Source: Schistocephalus solidus (taxonomy: Eukaryota; Platyhelminthes; Cestoda; Diphyllobothriidea; Diphyllobothriidae). Taken from it: a DNA stretch of 64,000 bases. Below the pieces are notes generated by a model that was not told where the DNA came from, made no database searches, and saw nothing but the letters and a program-made list of their open reading frames with translations. A program made the position numbers and the translations under genes. Position 1 is the first letter of the stretch. Every line of letters begins with the position of its first letter. The stretch lies in the NCBI GenBank assembly GCA_017591395.1, contig WEDG01007119.1, forward strand, positions 1-64,000. Reading direction: 5' to 3'. This document shows positions 11,801 to 20,870 of this stretch, one piece after another.

Positions 11801-13930
11801 CCGGAATTTATCGACTAGCTACCTGTATTGTGGACGCTTCCTGCTTCCCATGTTCTGCCGGGTGCCAGATAATCAATTCAGTTTCGAAAAATGGAAAGTC
11901 CTATACTGCTCAAGCCATCGCATCGTAACCTACATGATGTGGTTGAACAAGCAAATGTCAAAGCGTTCAATTTAAAATACTGTGTGAGGGTTGACTCTGG
12001 TTCAAATAACATGCCCCTGCTTTCTAGGGTCGCAGGATTTCCGGTGGAGGACGGGCCAAGCACCAAAATTGGCAACTTCAGTCTTACTTGACTTTCATTG
12101 GCAGCATTGTACGATCAGGGATTTGAATTATCCATCCCAACTCTTTGAGGGAAACATTACTTAATGATTAAAATAAAGGAATAAGAACCCGCGCATCAAG
12201 ACGCGGATGCGTGTAATTTGGAAAGCTGCAAAAAACTGTAGAGAAGCTGAAAAATCGCGCCTCGCATCCAACTTGATTCTGTCATCTCCTTCATACTGAC
12301 CTCATATTGAGATACGTGCCAAGACACTGCACATATTTGCACGCGTCAGCCAATTACTTCCCCCAAAATGTTTTTTTTGAACTACCGGTTTAAAACACCT
12401 AGTTCAACTTTAGGACAGTAAGACAGTTAAGATAGATTAGGTGAAGCGAAATTACCCAACTCCGGTTCTCCAAGGAAGGTGGTTTATTTTTCATGCCCCA
12501 ATCTATGCCACAGTGTCCTAACGCCTCACTACTGCGAACACAGAGAGGAACTTTAATGTAGACGGTCAGACGACAAAGGCACCTTCTCCCAGCCGAACTG
12601 CCGTGAGGTTTTGAGCCGCTTTTGAAGCAGGTGGTTGGTCTGAGCGGTCGGCGGACTGGCGCGCGCGCGCGCCGCGGTTCCTAGCTGACCGCTCAAGTTC
12701 TCGTCGATGATGTTGACTGCCACAGCGGCAAAAATCATCCTTTTTTCCAGCCCAGTTAATTAACTCCTTAAACTGGACTGGGAGCACGCGCGAACATGAA
12801 GCAAGCACAGAGAGCGAAAAGCAAAAATACCAGAAGAAGGAGACAGAGAGGATGGAGCTTCTAAAGAACTCATTTAAGACAGAAAAGACATGGCGAGAGA
12901 GAGAGAGAGAGAGAGAGAGACGAGATAAGGGAGAAAGAGAGAACGGAAGAATTAGAGACGGTGGAGGAGGATGAGGAGGAGGAGGAGGAAGTAGAGGAGA
13001 AGGAGATAGGATAGGTAGTTCGAATGCACGTACGAATGAGTACCGCCGGTTTCTAGACCCACTTAAAGTCGCCTAGGAATGCTGTTGCTATGCGACGCCA
13101 GTTCCCAGCCCTTCCTGCTTGGTCTTTACGGAAGCAAGCATGTAAGCCATGCCTAAAGTATTTGTGTGCACCTGTGGTGTGCATAAAGTAACGCCAGCAC
13201 AGGAACCTACTTTTGGGCAGTAAAAACATGAGGATGGGAACGAAATAAACTTATCTACCGCTATTTTTGATGAGGAATTAGAGTGTGCCTACGAAACATC
13301 AGGTGAATTAAACTGTAATTTCAGTTATCGTGTCTCTGTCCCGCGATATGGAGGCGTTGGTTGGATGACTGACATCTCGGCTGTTGGATCCGGCAGGGCA
13401 GCCACAAATAAAGCATGAGGATCCAGATAACGCAATTCGCAGCCAGGCTGACGAAGTTGCTTATCTGTTAATTTTCTACACGGTTCTAAAATAAATGCTC
13501 AAATCAGGAGGTCCAGCAGATCCCCTATTTAAGTGTATTCAAGCAGATCTGACAAAATGTACAAGTATAGGTAAATGAACGACACAGGCAGTTCCGATCC
13601 TATGGAATGTGCCTAGTTCGTGATCTTAATGACTCAGAAACTCTCTTAACCATTCTTCTCAGTCTGTAGTCAGATCAAACGATTAAAATTGGAAAAAGGA
13701 CCAGAGGCGGAAGATACTGTAGTTTATTACGAAACCAGTAGTAGAGGAAGTTTAGCTGAGCAACCTACACAGCAGCAGATTCATGGCTCGATGGTAAAGA
13801 GTTGTAGTTTAGGGTTTACTCGACACACCAGTTTAGCCAAGCCTAAAGTTGGATATGGCTGACTGGAGTGGGCTAATAAGGTAGAAATTCTTAATCCAGT
13901 CTGCACCATATTTGCTGATACTCTTCCTTA
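11801..13930. other. Unassigned sequence with purine-rich microsatellites
   Basis: No recognisable gene. Contains a (GC)n-type run GCGCGCGCGCGC (12660-12671), a (GA)n tract (12894-12920) and a GGA/GAGGAG tract (12960-13010). ORFs around 12553-12808 are opened by the GC-rich patch and show no motif. Confidence 0.45.
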
Positions 13931-13986
<56 letters not shown>

Positions 13987-14224
13987 AGTGTGGGGCTCAC
14001 CGATCTGCTTAAGGAACATGCATGTTCCATTGTGCCCTGGAGCTCAGACTAGAGCCCTCGCAGGCGGTCGCATAGCGACGTGTAGCATATGATGGAATTG
14101 AACCGACAAAGACAAGGGAGACCGGAATGGCCATTTTCTGGCTTATTAGCCGTCATCAGCAAGTCATACTCAATCCCAAGTGTGGCACACCTGGGATTCG
14201 AACCCGCGACCTTTGGTATTTGAG
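13931..14224 (-). mobile_element. tRNA-derived SINE unit plus palindrome module
   Basis: After a (TA)n tract (13933-13982) comes the module of the preceding unit: GGAACATGCATGTTCC (a 16-bp perfect palindrome, 14013-14028), TTGTGCCCTGGAGCTC, and the hairpin GTCGCATAGCGAC. Then a minus-strand SINE body: tail GACAAAGACAAGGGAGACC, hammerhead-like region (14112-14180), and a box B complement near GATTCGAACCCGCGACC (14194-14210). The 5' tRNA head is cut off by a second (TA)n run at 14226. The arrangement matches the tandem units at 44.5-45.3 kb. Confidence 0.75.
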
Positions 14225-14483
14225 TCTATATATATATATATATATAAAGCCAAACAAGTGCGTAACACTCACTAATGTGGTAAGGATCTCCTCGATCCCA
14301 TTTGTCCGCCCGCCAGTTACCTACCGGCGATAAACGAACGTTGTCATAGGACACATACCATATGTATAGCACAAATATGTTGCTAAGAGTGCAACAGGCA
14401 AGACGCAGACAGCTGTTTCACGGTCATTACCGTCATCAGCTCATGACTAGATGTATGCTATATAGATATGTGTATATATGATA

Positions 14484-14625
14484 CCGATCGAAAAGACAAA
14501 GGGAGACCGGAATGGCCATTTCTGGCTTATTAGCCGTCATCAGCCAGTATGACTGGGTATGACTGGCTGATGACGGCTAATAAGCCAGAAATGGCCATTC
14601 CAGTCTCCCTTGTCTTTGTCGGTCA
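14484..14625. repeat. Inverted pair of SINE bodies (perfect-arm palindrome)
   Basis: The SINE body appears first in minus orientation (14484-14548) and then immediately in plus orientation (14562-14625), with a 13-nt spacer. The arms are nearly identical over about 64 nt (TGGCTTATTAGCCGTCATC against its complement) and would extrude as one long hairpin in DNA or RNA. The right arm carries the best-preserved hammerhead fold of this SINE. Confidence 0.85.
14555..14609 (+). ncRNA. Hammerhead-ribozyme-like fold within SINE
   Basis: Reads as a type I hammerhead. Helix I is GGG(14555-14557)/CCC(14607-14609) plus, across a UAU/U internal loop, GACUGG(14561-14566)/CCAGUC(14600-14605). The core is CUGAUGA (14567-14573). 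Helix II is GGC/GCC with loop UAAUAA (14575-14586). Then come GAAA (14588-14591), palindromic helix III UGGCCA (14592-14597) and UU (14598-14599), which predicts cleavage after 14599. One weak point is C14574 opposite A14587 where a G-C pair normally closes helix II, so activity may be low or lost. Confidence 0.6.
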
Positions 14626-14639
14626 TGTTATTCTGCATA

Positions 14640-15075
14640 TATATATATATATATGATAGTGTGTGGCTCACCAATCTGCTTAAGGAACATGTATGTTCCG
14701 TTGTGCCATGAACCACAACGGGTCCGTGGCTCAATTAACACTGATCACAGGTTCGAATTCCAGGTGGTCCACACTTTGGATTGGGTATGAATGGCTGATG
14801 ACGGTTTATAAACCAGAAATGGTCATTACGGTCTCCCTTGTCTTTGCCAGTTCCCCTTTATCATCATATGCTACACTTCGCTATGCAACTGCCTGCGTGG
14901 GCTCTTAAGTTAGCTCCAGGGCACAACGGAACATGCATGTTCCTTAAGCAGATATTTGAGCCGCACACTATCATATATATAATGGGCATAATTAAATTAC
15001 CAAAAAATACAAGGGAGACTGGAATGAGAAATTCTTGCTTATAGCCGTCAGTATCCAGCCATATTCAACCTCATT
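14640..15075 (+). mobile_element. SINE unit, palindrome modules and inverted SINE fragment
   Basis: A (TA)n run (14636-14654) is followed by the GGAACATGTATGTTCC module and then a plus-strand SINE. The tRNA-like head contains GTCCGTGGCTCAATT (box A, 14722-14736) and CAGGTTCGAATTCC (box B, 14748-14761). The body has GGCTGATGACGG and helix-II-like GGTTTATAAACC, and the tail is GTCTCCCTTGTCTTTG (to 14856). A second module with GGAACATGCATGTTCC follows (14866-14965), then a short minus-strand SINE fragment (15003-15075). Confidence 0.75.
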
Positions 15076-16260
15076 TGCAATTATAAACAGGGATATAAGA
15101 CGAAGAAACTGGCCCCAGGTGTTGAGATAGAAGGAAAAAATAAGGCGATCTCAGGGATACTGACGGTGGTGAAGGAAAACTGGGGTGTCGATTAAGGCTC
15201 ATTCCGCCTTCCTTCAGCTGTTTGTAACTCTGATCAGCATTCACAAACAGAATCCCCAATGCGTCCATTCGTACTTGACAGATAACTTGAAATATGTGTG
15301 GTATAGACGATAGGTAATATTACTCGTGCCCGGAAAACTTAGAAGCAAAAATTGGCACGCACAGATCCGCTATTATCTCAGATCCAGTGAACACCTACCA
15401 GACGGCAGATGTTATGAACAAGCCGAACAGTGACAAGGCCAACATATGTTATCTGACAATGCATTTCTTTATTTCTGAAGATGGACGCTCTAAACTGGTC
15501 AAGGTGCCCAAGTAGTTAATGTCATTCTTAACCCAGCCGGCTTACGGATAGAGAAAATAAAAAGGCATAATTTTTCCCACTTCAATATAAAATATTTCAG
15601 TCAACATCATAAAGTCATGCAGATTAAAACAGGGCACAAATCATTAGATGATCACTTTGTGAATAGTACCTACCACTTAACCTGGTAAAGGGTTGCCAAG
15701 TCTAGCAGCCAGTCTGCTAGCTATGGATCCCAAACATTTCCCGTTAGGATGAAGAGAACGTTGATCAGTGCGCAACAAACAGCACCATCTCATCCCTCAC
15801 GTCGCAAGTGCTCACATCACGTTAGATTCTGACGAGTGGCCACAAGAGTACTTAACAACGTGCAAACGACTACGTGCCTTCACTTTAGAGGTGTTGCGAC
15901 TTTTGTGTTAAATTTGCGTAACTCGACTCGAAATTAGTCGAAGACTAACGCAGATCTAGCAGGTTACCAGAAATTACCTTTTCTACCTCTCTTGAAAATT
16001 ACTTATTGCCGTTTCGCCTCCTCCAGCTGTCAGCAAGAGTCACTTGGTTGGCGGAGGCAGTGTCAAAACGACATACACTAAGAGATTTCGCAGCGGCAAA
16101 TGACTCAAGTATCAATGCAGTAAACCCACTTGACTCGACAGCTGAGTAACATTCATCAGTCGGAGTAACTGTATTCTCATCAGAATGTTTTGTCTCAACA
16201 AGCCTGTAGGCGCCATACCGCTGATTTGACCATTAAAACGAAATAAGAAGAGTAAGATTC
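15076..16260. other. Unassigned sequence downstream of the 16.3 kb exon
   Basis: On the minus strand this is the intron that should follow the splice donor at 16266-16271. I found no continuation exon with zinc-finger residues here or further left, so either the intron is long or the next exon was missed. Confidence 0.4.
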
Positions 16261-16265
16261 ATAGT

Positions 16266-16271
16266 ACTTAC
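16266..16271 (-). promoter_or_regulatory. 5' splice donor GTAAGT
   Basis: On the minus strand the exon closes with CAACAC directly followed by GTAAGT, a full-consensus donor. It falls right after the first His following CKIC, and the open frame beyond it runs only 12 more codons of unrelated sequence before a stop, which supports splicing here. Confidence 0.75.
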
Positions 16272-17904
16272 GTGTTGGCAGATCTTGCATTTGTATCCTT
16301 TGGCCGCGTGGCCGTAGAGGCTAGGTAGAGTGTCCAAGGCTGTTTCCGAAGTCAATCCACCCAGGCCGCTGTGTGACTGTCCAATCGACTGATTGCTGCC
16401 TGGTCCACCCTGCTGTAGGGAGCCTCCAGTACCTGTTGATACCGGCGTCTCCTGGCCAAGCCGCATGTCCGACAGAAAGTCGGGTACCCTGTCTAGCGGG
16501 CTGTGGGCTGAGGAGGACACCGCGGCCGCCGCAGCCGCTGCTGCAGCACCCATGTTACTGAGTAGGAAGCCCCCGTGACCACCCAGTAGCCGCTGGTGCG
16601 CGGCCATTGACATGGACCGGTCCCCACCGACACCGGCGTGAACGTTCATGCCACCCGAGGCGTCGCGAGCAGCCTGCGCGGCCATTGCTGCGGCCATCGC
16701 CGCTGCCTCCGATGGTCTCCGGTAGAAGGACTTAATGGGGCTGGAGGGTGGAAATAGATACTGAGTGGGAGTTGGACCGGGTCCTGCCCCAGCCGCTGCC
16801 GAGAAAACGTCCGCGGTAGAGGCAATATGTCCGCCAAGTGTGTGATGGAGCTGATCCGTCGGCGACCGACTGCCCACAACTCCTCCGCTCAGCTCCTGCT
16901 GCTGCTGCTGCTGTTGCATTTGGGCATGGCGATCGCCAGCAGCCACAGCAACTGCCAGGGCCATTGCAGTTGCACTGTTGAAGTCGTTGGGCGGATGCCT
17001 TTTCAGACAGTAGTTACCACCTGCGGCAGCTGAACTCACGGAGGGTGAGGCGCTGGAGGACATGCGACCGTCCAGTGGCGAAGAAGGCACAGTTGTGGAA
17101 ACGTTGTGAAGGCTCCCGGTGCTGGAATAGGGACGTTGCTGTTGTTGTTGCTTCTGCTGATGCAGGGGGTGCCCCAGATGGGGGTGCTGATGTAGCAGGG
17201 GGACTTGAGGGGATAGAGGAGGGTTGTGGAAGGCACCACTGTTTAAGGGTGATGAACTAGCCGAGTTAGCGGTCGGTGCCGAAGCTGCGACCACCGCGGC
17301 AGCGGCACTATTTCGAGAGGCTGCAGCCGAAGCTATGGCTGCTATTGCAGCGGCTGCTTGCTGTTGGCTGGGTCGGTGCATCATCCCGTTCATCAACCTC
17401 TGGTCGGCAAACGGACCCTGCTGTTGTTGCTCACCGCGATGCAATCCACTGAGTGTTCCGGACGTTTGATGTTGCTGTTGACGCAGTTGTTGTTGGTGCT
17501 GTAGAGACTGTTGACCCTGGATCATTGAGACCCGAGTACCCTGCATATCCGAATTGGGAGCTTCGCAGGAGCGCTGCTCACGCTGCTGCATCTGCTGTTG
17601 GAGGGAGGACATATGGGAACTGTGGACACTAGTGGAGTAGGAGAGACGCGAGTAGAAGGACTCGAAGGCATCATCCGTCGGCTGGGAATTGCCGGGTCCA
17701 GCGCCAGCACCGAACATTCCAGGACCGGTCATCTGGGTGACATGAGGCAAACCCAGTGAGGCGGCAGGAGCGTTAGGTAGAGATTGCGCGGTCGTTGACT
17801 ACGCCGTTGGCCACGTTAGTCGACATGTTAGAGTAGCCGGTGGCAGCCCATGGCCAAAGGAAGAGACCCGCCCTGGTGCGCGGGTCGGTTCCTGTCACAT
17901 CCAT
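16272..17904 (-). CDS. Gln/Ala-rich putative C2H2 zinc-finger regulator, 5' exon (frameshifted)
   Basis: The main frame is open from 17798 down to 16272 (509 codons). It is rich in Gln, Ala, Ser, Gly and His with homopolymer runs (QMQQQQQQQ, MGAAAAAAAAA, AAAMAAAMAAQAA) typical of transcriptional regulators. It ends KGYKCKICQH, the first Cys pair and start of a C2H2 finger, at CAC/GTAAGT, a consensus splice donor in phase 0 (exon end 16272). The first in-frame ATG is at 17732. An upstream ATG at 17904 opens a shifted frame of 43 codons (TRAGLFLWPWAATGYSN) up to TAA at 17773. The two frames overlap only at 17776-17798, and one extra base there would explain the break. Sequencing error, a true lesion or a uORF are all possible. 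Fingers should lie in later exons. Specific family not recognised. Confidence 0.72.
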
Positions 17905-19460
17905 CTCTCTGAAGTCCAGCCTCCTGGTCGATATTGTCGTCGTTTTTGAGGAGGCAGATGGTGGATTTCTTGGTCTTTGACTGCTCCGCTGCTGATATTA
18001 CCTCCTGAGGCGAAGACGCTCTCTCTTTCTCTCGCTCGTTCAAAAAAAAAAACAGATGGGAGAGGGCAGGCATGACGCAGTAGTCAGAAAGAGTGCAAGA
18101 GGTCGAGAATGCACGAGTGAGCGACAGAAGACGAAGAAGGCGTGCGCGTGTGTGGGTGAGGAAAAACAGACGCTGATATGAATTGATCCCAAGTGCACGC
18201 AGATCGCTGAGAACTTGCAAACACGTTCACCCCATAGGCACTGGTGGATAGCTACGGTTGTGACAGCGCCGGTGATGGTTAGCACAAAAACTGCGCCCTC
18301 ACTTGAACGTGCGCACGTCTACACGGTAACACATATGACAGCACACACACACGCAGACACACACACACACACACACGACAGCACTCGGAGAGTTAGTGAG
18401 GGCAAATGGAAAAGGAGTCCGATCTAGAAAAAGTTGTCAAGAGACTTTGGCCAAGCTGGAGAGTGCAGAGCGAAGGAGGAGGAAGATGAGCACTAAATGG
18501 AGCAGGAACCCTGTCGAGCCGTGGAAGAGGGCTTGCAAAACGACGAAAAGCGGGATGTCGTGCAGGTGGAGGTTGAGCCCTCAGAAAGTAATTTTTTGAA
18601 GACTGGCCAGGCCATAAATGTGATATATATATATATACATGCGTAAAAATGTGTGTGTGTGTGTGCCTACGCGCACACTGTCACAACGTCAATCCACACA
18701 TACACACACACACATAAAAAAGCGCACACACACACGCGCACAAACAGATATATCGGGCGAGATTTAGGCGGCGACCGTGGCAGTGGCGCAGTAGCAGCAG
18801 CGGCAGCAGCAGCAGCAGGAGGAGTAGGAGGAGGAGGGCGAGTTCAGCAGCGCTTGGTAAGTTCACACGAGATGCGCGATAGATGGGCATAGGCCCGTCT
18901 GTCTATTGGCCCCTTATACAGCCAATCAGCGCACTGAGCAGCGCAGTGCATGCACAGACACACGCACGTGCACGCGTAGCGCGTAGGGCACGCATCCGTC
19001 TGTCTGTATTTGTCTGTTCTTCTCTCTCAACGACACGTGTACAAGCATGAGGGCGAAGTGGTGACAGAAAGGCACGCGTAGCGCGTTTCATGGCTCCCCC
19101 CTTGCGCCCGCTGCCACCCAGCACACGTATACTCGCACAGCCTCGGAGCGTCTTTTCGGGGGCTCCGCAGGGGGATCACCTCTGGAGTGGATTAGCTACG
19201 GAGAGGGGGGAGGGAAACGGTCCATCCCTCCTCCCGGCCTGTGTTCATGTGCTGCCAGACATGCGCACAAAGTAGGTTGTTCGTTGTTTTTTTTTCAAAC
19301 ATGTATGGTATCAGCAGGCTCACGTACACACTGTGCCTGGTCAAATGGTGCGGCCTTGAAGTGATAAGTGCGTCTGACATTTAAGTATAAATACAACCAC
19401 ATGCACGCTCATTACTTAAATAAAGTTTCTATGACCACTAAAAAAGAAACTTTCGTAGAT
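17905..19460 (-). promoter_or_regulatory. Probable 5' leader and promoter region of the Gln/Ala-rich gene
   Basis: GC-elevated, microsatellite-rich sequence upstream of the only convincing gene. It includes (CA)n at 18340-18381, a (GT)n/(CA)n cluster at 18650-18745, a CAG/GCA cluster at 18792-18822, and two exact copies of GCACGCGTAGCGCGT (18970-18984 and 19072-19086), each able to form an ACGCG/CGCGT hairpin. No TATA box or initiator was assigned. ORFs here are short, overlapping and low-complexity. The promoter role is inferred only from position and composition. Confidence 0.35.
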
Positions 19461-19497
19461 GGATGATTATAAATGCCTCAGACCGGGTCCTGCATCG

Positions 19498-19990
19498 AAT
19501 GCGCCCCAACAGTTTGACCGACGTAGTCCGACGATGTCCACAGCATGCTCCACACCAGGCGGTGCAGGGACGGTGACTTGCTCATGGATTAGTTCAAAGT
19601 GATAGTAGCCTTGCGCTGCAGCTACCGCACTCTCTCCTCCTACCCCACTTGAGCCCGGTGTCACCACACAATCAAGAATATCGGAGATGGGAGAGGACGA
19701 AGGTACCTGGCGCGGCCGGAGCTGCCCCTGCGCGTACCACCACACCTGGCTCGGATCCCACGAAGTGGGAGTGCCATAAAGGCCACATTTAAGAAGGAAC
19801 CATTGCAGACTGACTCTCAGTCCGCCAGTCAGCCACCTCACATAAAACACACACGGAGCTGACCACACGTTCTGAGTTATCCCGTCAGTTGGCAACCTTC
19901 CAAACCACGGCTTTTAGCGCACCGTGATAGTTTTAAGCACGTCATATTGTTTATAGTGAGGAAAAAAATGCACTGAGCCGTCGACCTCAC
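19498..19990 (+). mobile_element. Family B repeat, near-full-length copy
   Basis: Serves as the reference copy. Landmarks in order: CAGTTTGACCGACGTAGTCC, GATGTCCACAGCATGCTCC, GGGACGGTGACTTGC, GATAGTAGCCTTGCGCTG, CCCGGTGTCACCACA, GGAGATGGGAGAGGACG, TGGCGCGGCCGGAG, CACCACACCTGGCTCGG, GGAGTGCCATAAAGGCC, CTGACTCTCAGTCCGCC, CCCGTCAGTTGGCAACC, TTTTAGCGCACCGTGATAG, and a TTATAGTGAGG end. No intact ORF, no clear terminal repeats. Its 5' and 3' segments also flank the PLE reverse transcriptase at 41.4-42.5 kb, so it may be an internally deleted PLE derivative. Confidence 0.8.
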
Positions 19991-20014
19991 TCTCTCCCCC
20001 TCCCCACAATCAGA

Positions 20015-20345
20015 CCATCGTCAGAGCAGGCTAGTTGTCTGTTTCAGAATTTGGCGCAGCTGCTGGTGACCTCGTCTACGCGTACTACGTACACGACCTA
20101 GCCCCCCAAACACAAGCACCAGGATATCACACAACAGGGGGTTGAACGGCTTACGTCTCACATGTGTGAGATAGCCAGAGGTTACGTTTCGAAGGAGCCA
20201 TCTCAGCCTGACTCTCAGACCAACTGTCAGCCACTCCACACAACACAAATTGGACAGACTGCGAAGTCTGGGTGTAATTGTCAGTTGGCAACATTCCAAC
20301 CCACGGCACCGATCCCCGTGTGATATTCTAAAGCCCAGATCACAC
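20015..20345 (+). mobile_element. Family B repeat, 3' portion
   Basis: Retains the second half of the family: GTACTACGTACACGACC, GAGCCATCTCAGCCTGACTC, GTCAGCCACTCCACAC, AATTGTCAGTTGGCAAC, CCACGGCACCGATCCCCG, and GTGATATTCTAAAGCC. Strongly diverged from the adjacent copy at 19.5 kb, so the two are probably separate insertions. Confidence 0.65.
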
Positions 20346-20599
20346 ATGCAGCAGAAGAGATACATGGAGAATGAGCCGAGGATCATACTTGCCTCTCAAA
20401 CAGTTATGCAGACAGAGAGCATGTTTTTTGTGGTGTTGCGTGTGATCATGTGAGCTGCAGAGGCTGATAAGGAGAGATTTAGTGTTGTGGTTTAGCCGGA
20501 GGTATTCTACCACAGGTTTTCATGGAGATGCATGTGACCTTAAAAGCATATTATAAATATGCAAACACACTGCGACGTCAGTAGAGGTGTTCAGGAGGA

Positions 20600-20870
20600 T
20601 ATGGCAGTTCGACTGTCGTTGCTGACGGTGTTCACCTTATGCCCCACAGCATGGTAGGCACAGAGATAGTGGCTTGCGCAGCATTTACCACACTCACTGC
20701 TCCTCTCCCTTCCCAATTCTGTGTCAAGTCGAAGTCAGGTAGACCGGAGGCAGGAGAGGGCGCTGAGGAAACCAACCCGACCCGTTTAGGGGGCACCGCA
20801 GGGAAATGGAACACAGCTAGGCCACTAAATTCCGCTTTTAACTACGGGCTGCGCATGTAGAGGCTCTCTG
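20600..20870 (+). mobile_element. Family B repeat, 5' portion
   Basis: Starts GCAGTTCGACTGTCGTTGC, then ACGGTGTTCACC, a CCACAGCATGGTAGG variant, GTGGCTTGCGCAGC, CACACTCACTGCTCC, GTCAGGTAGACCGGAGGC and AGGAGAGGGCGCTG. The right part is lost. Confidence 0.6.

Noticed and set aside
16233..16271. Extension of the Gln/Ala-rich ORF past 16272 to the stop at 16233
   Set aside because: The last 12 codons lie after a consensus GTAAGT donor and are unlike a zinc finger, so they are most likely intron.
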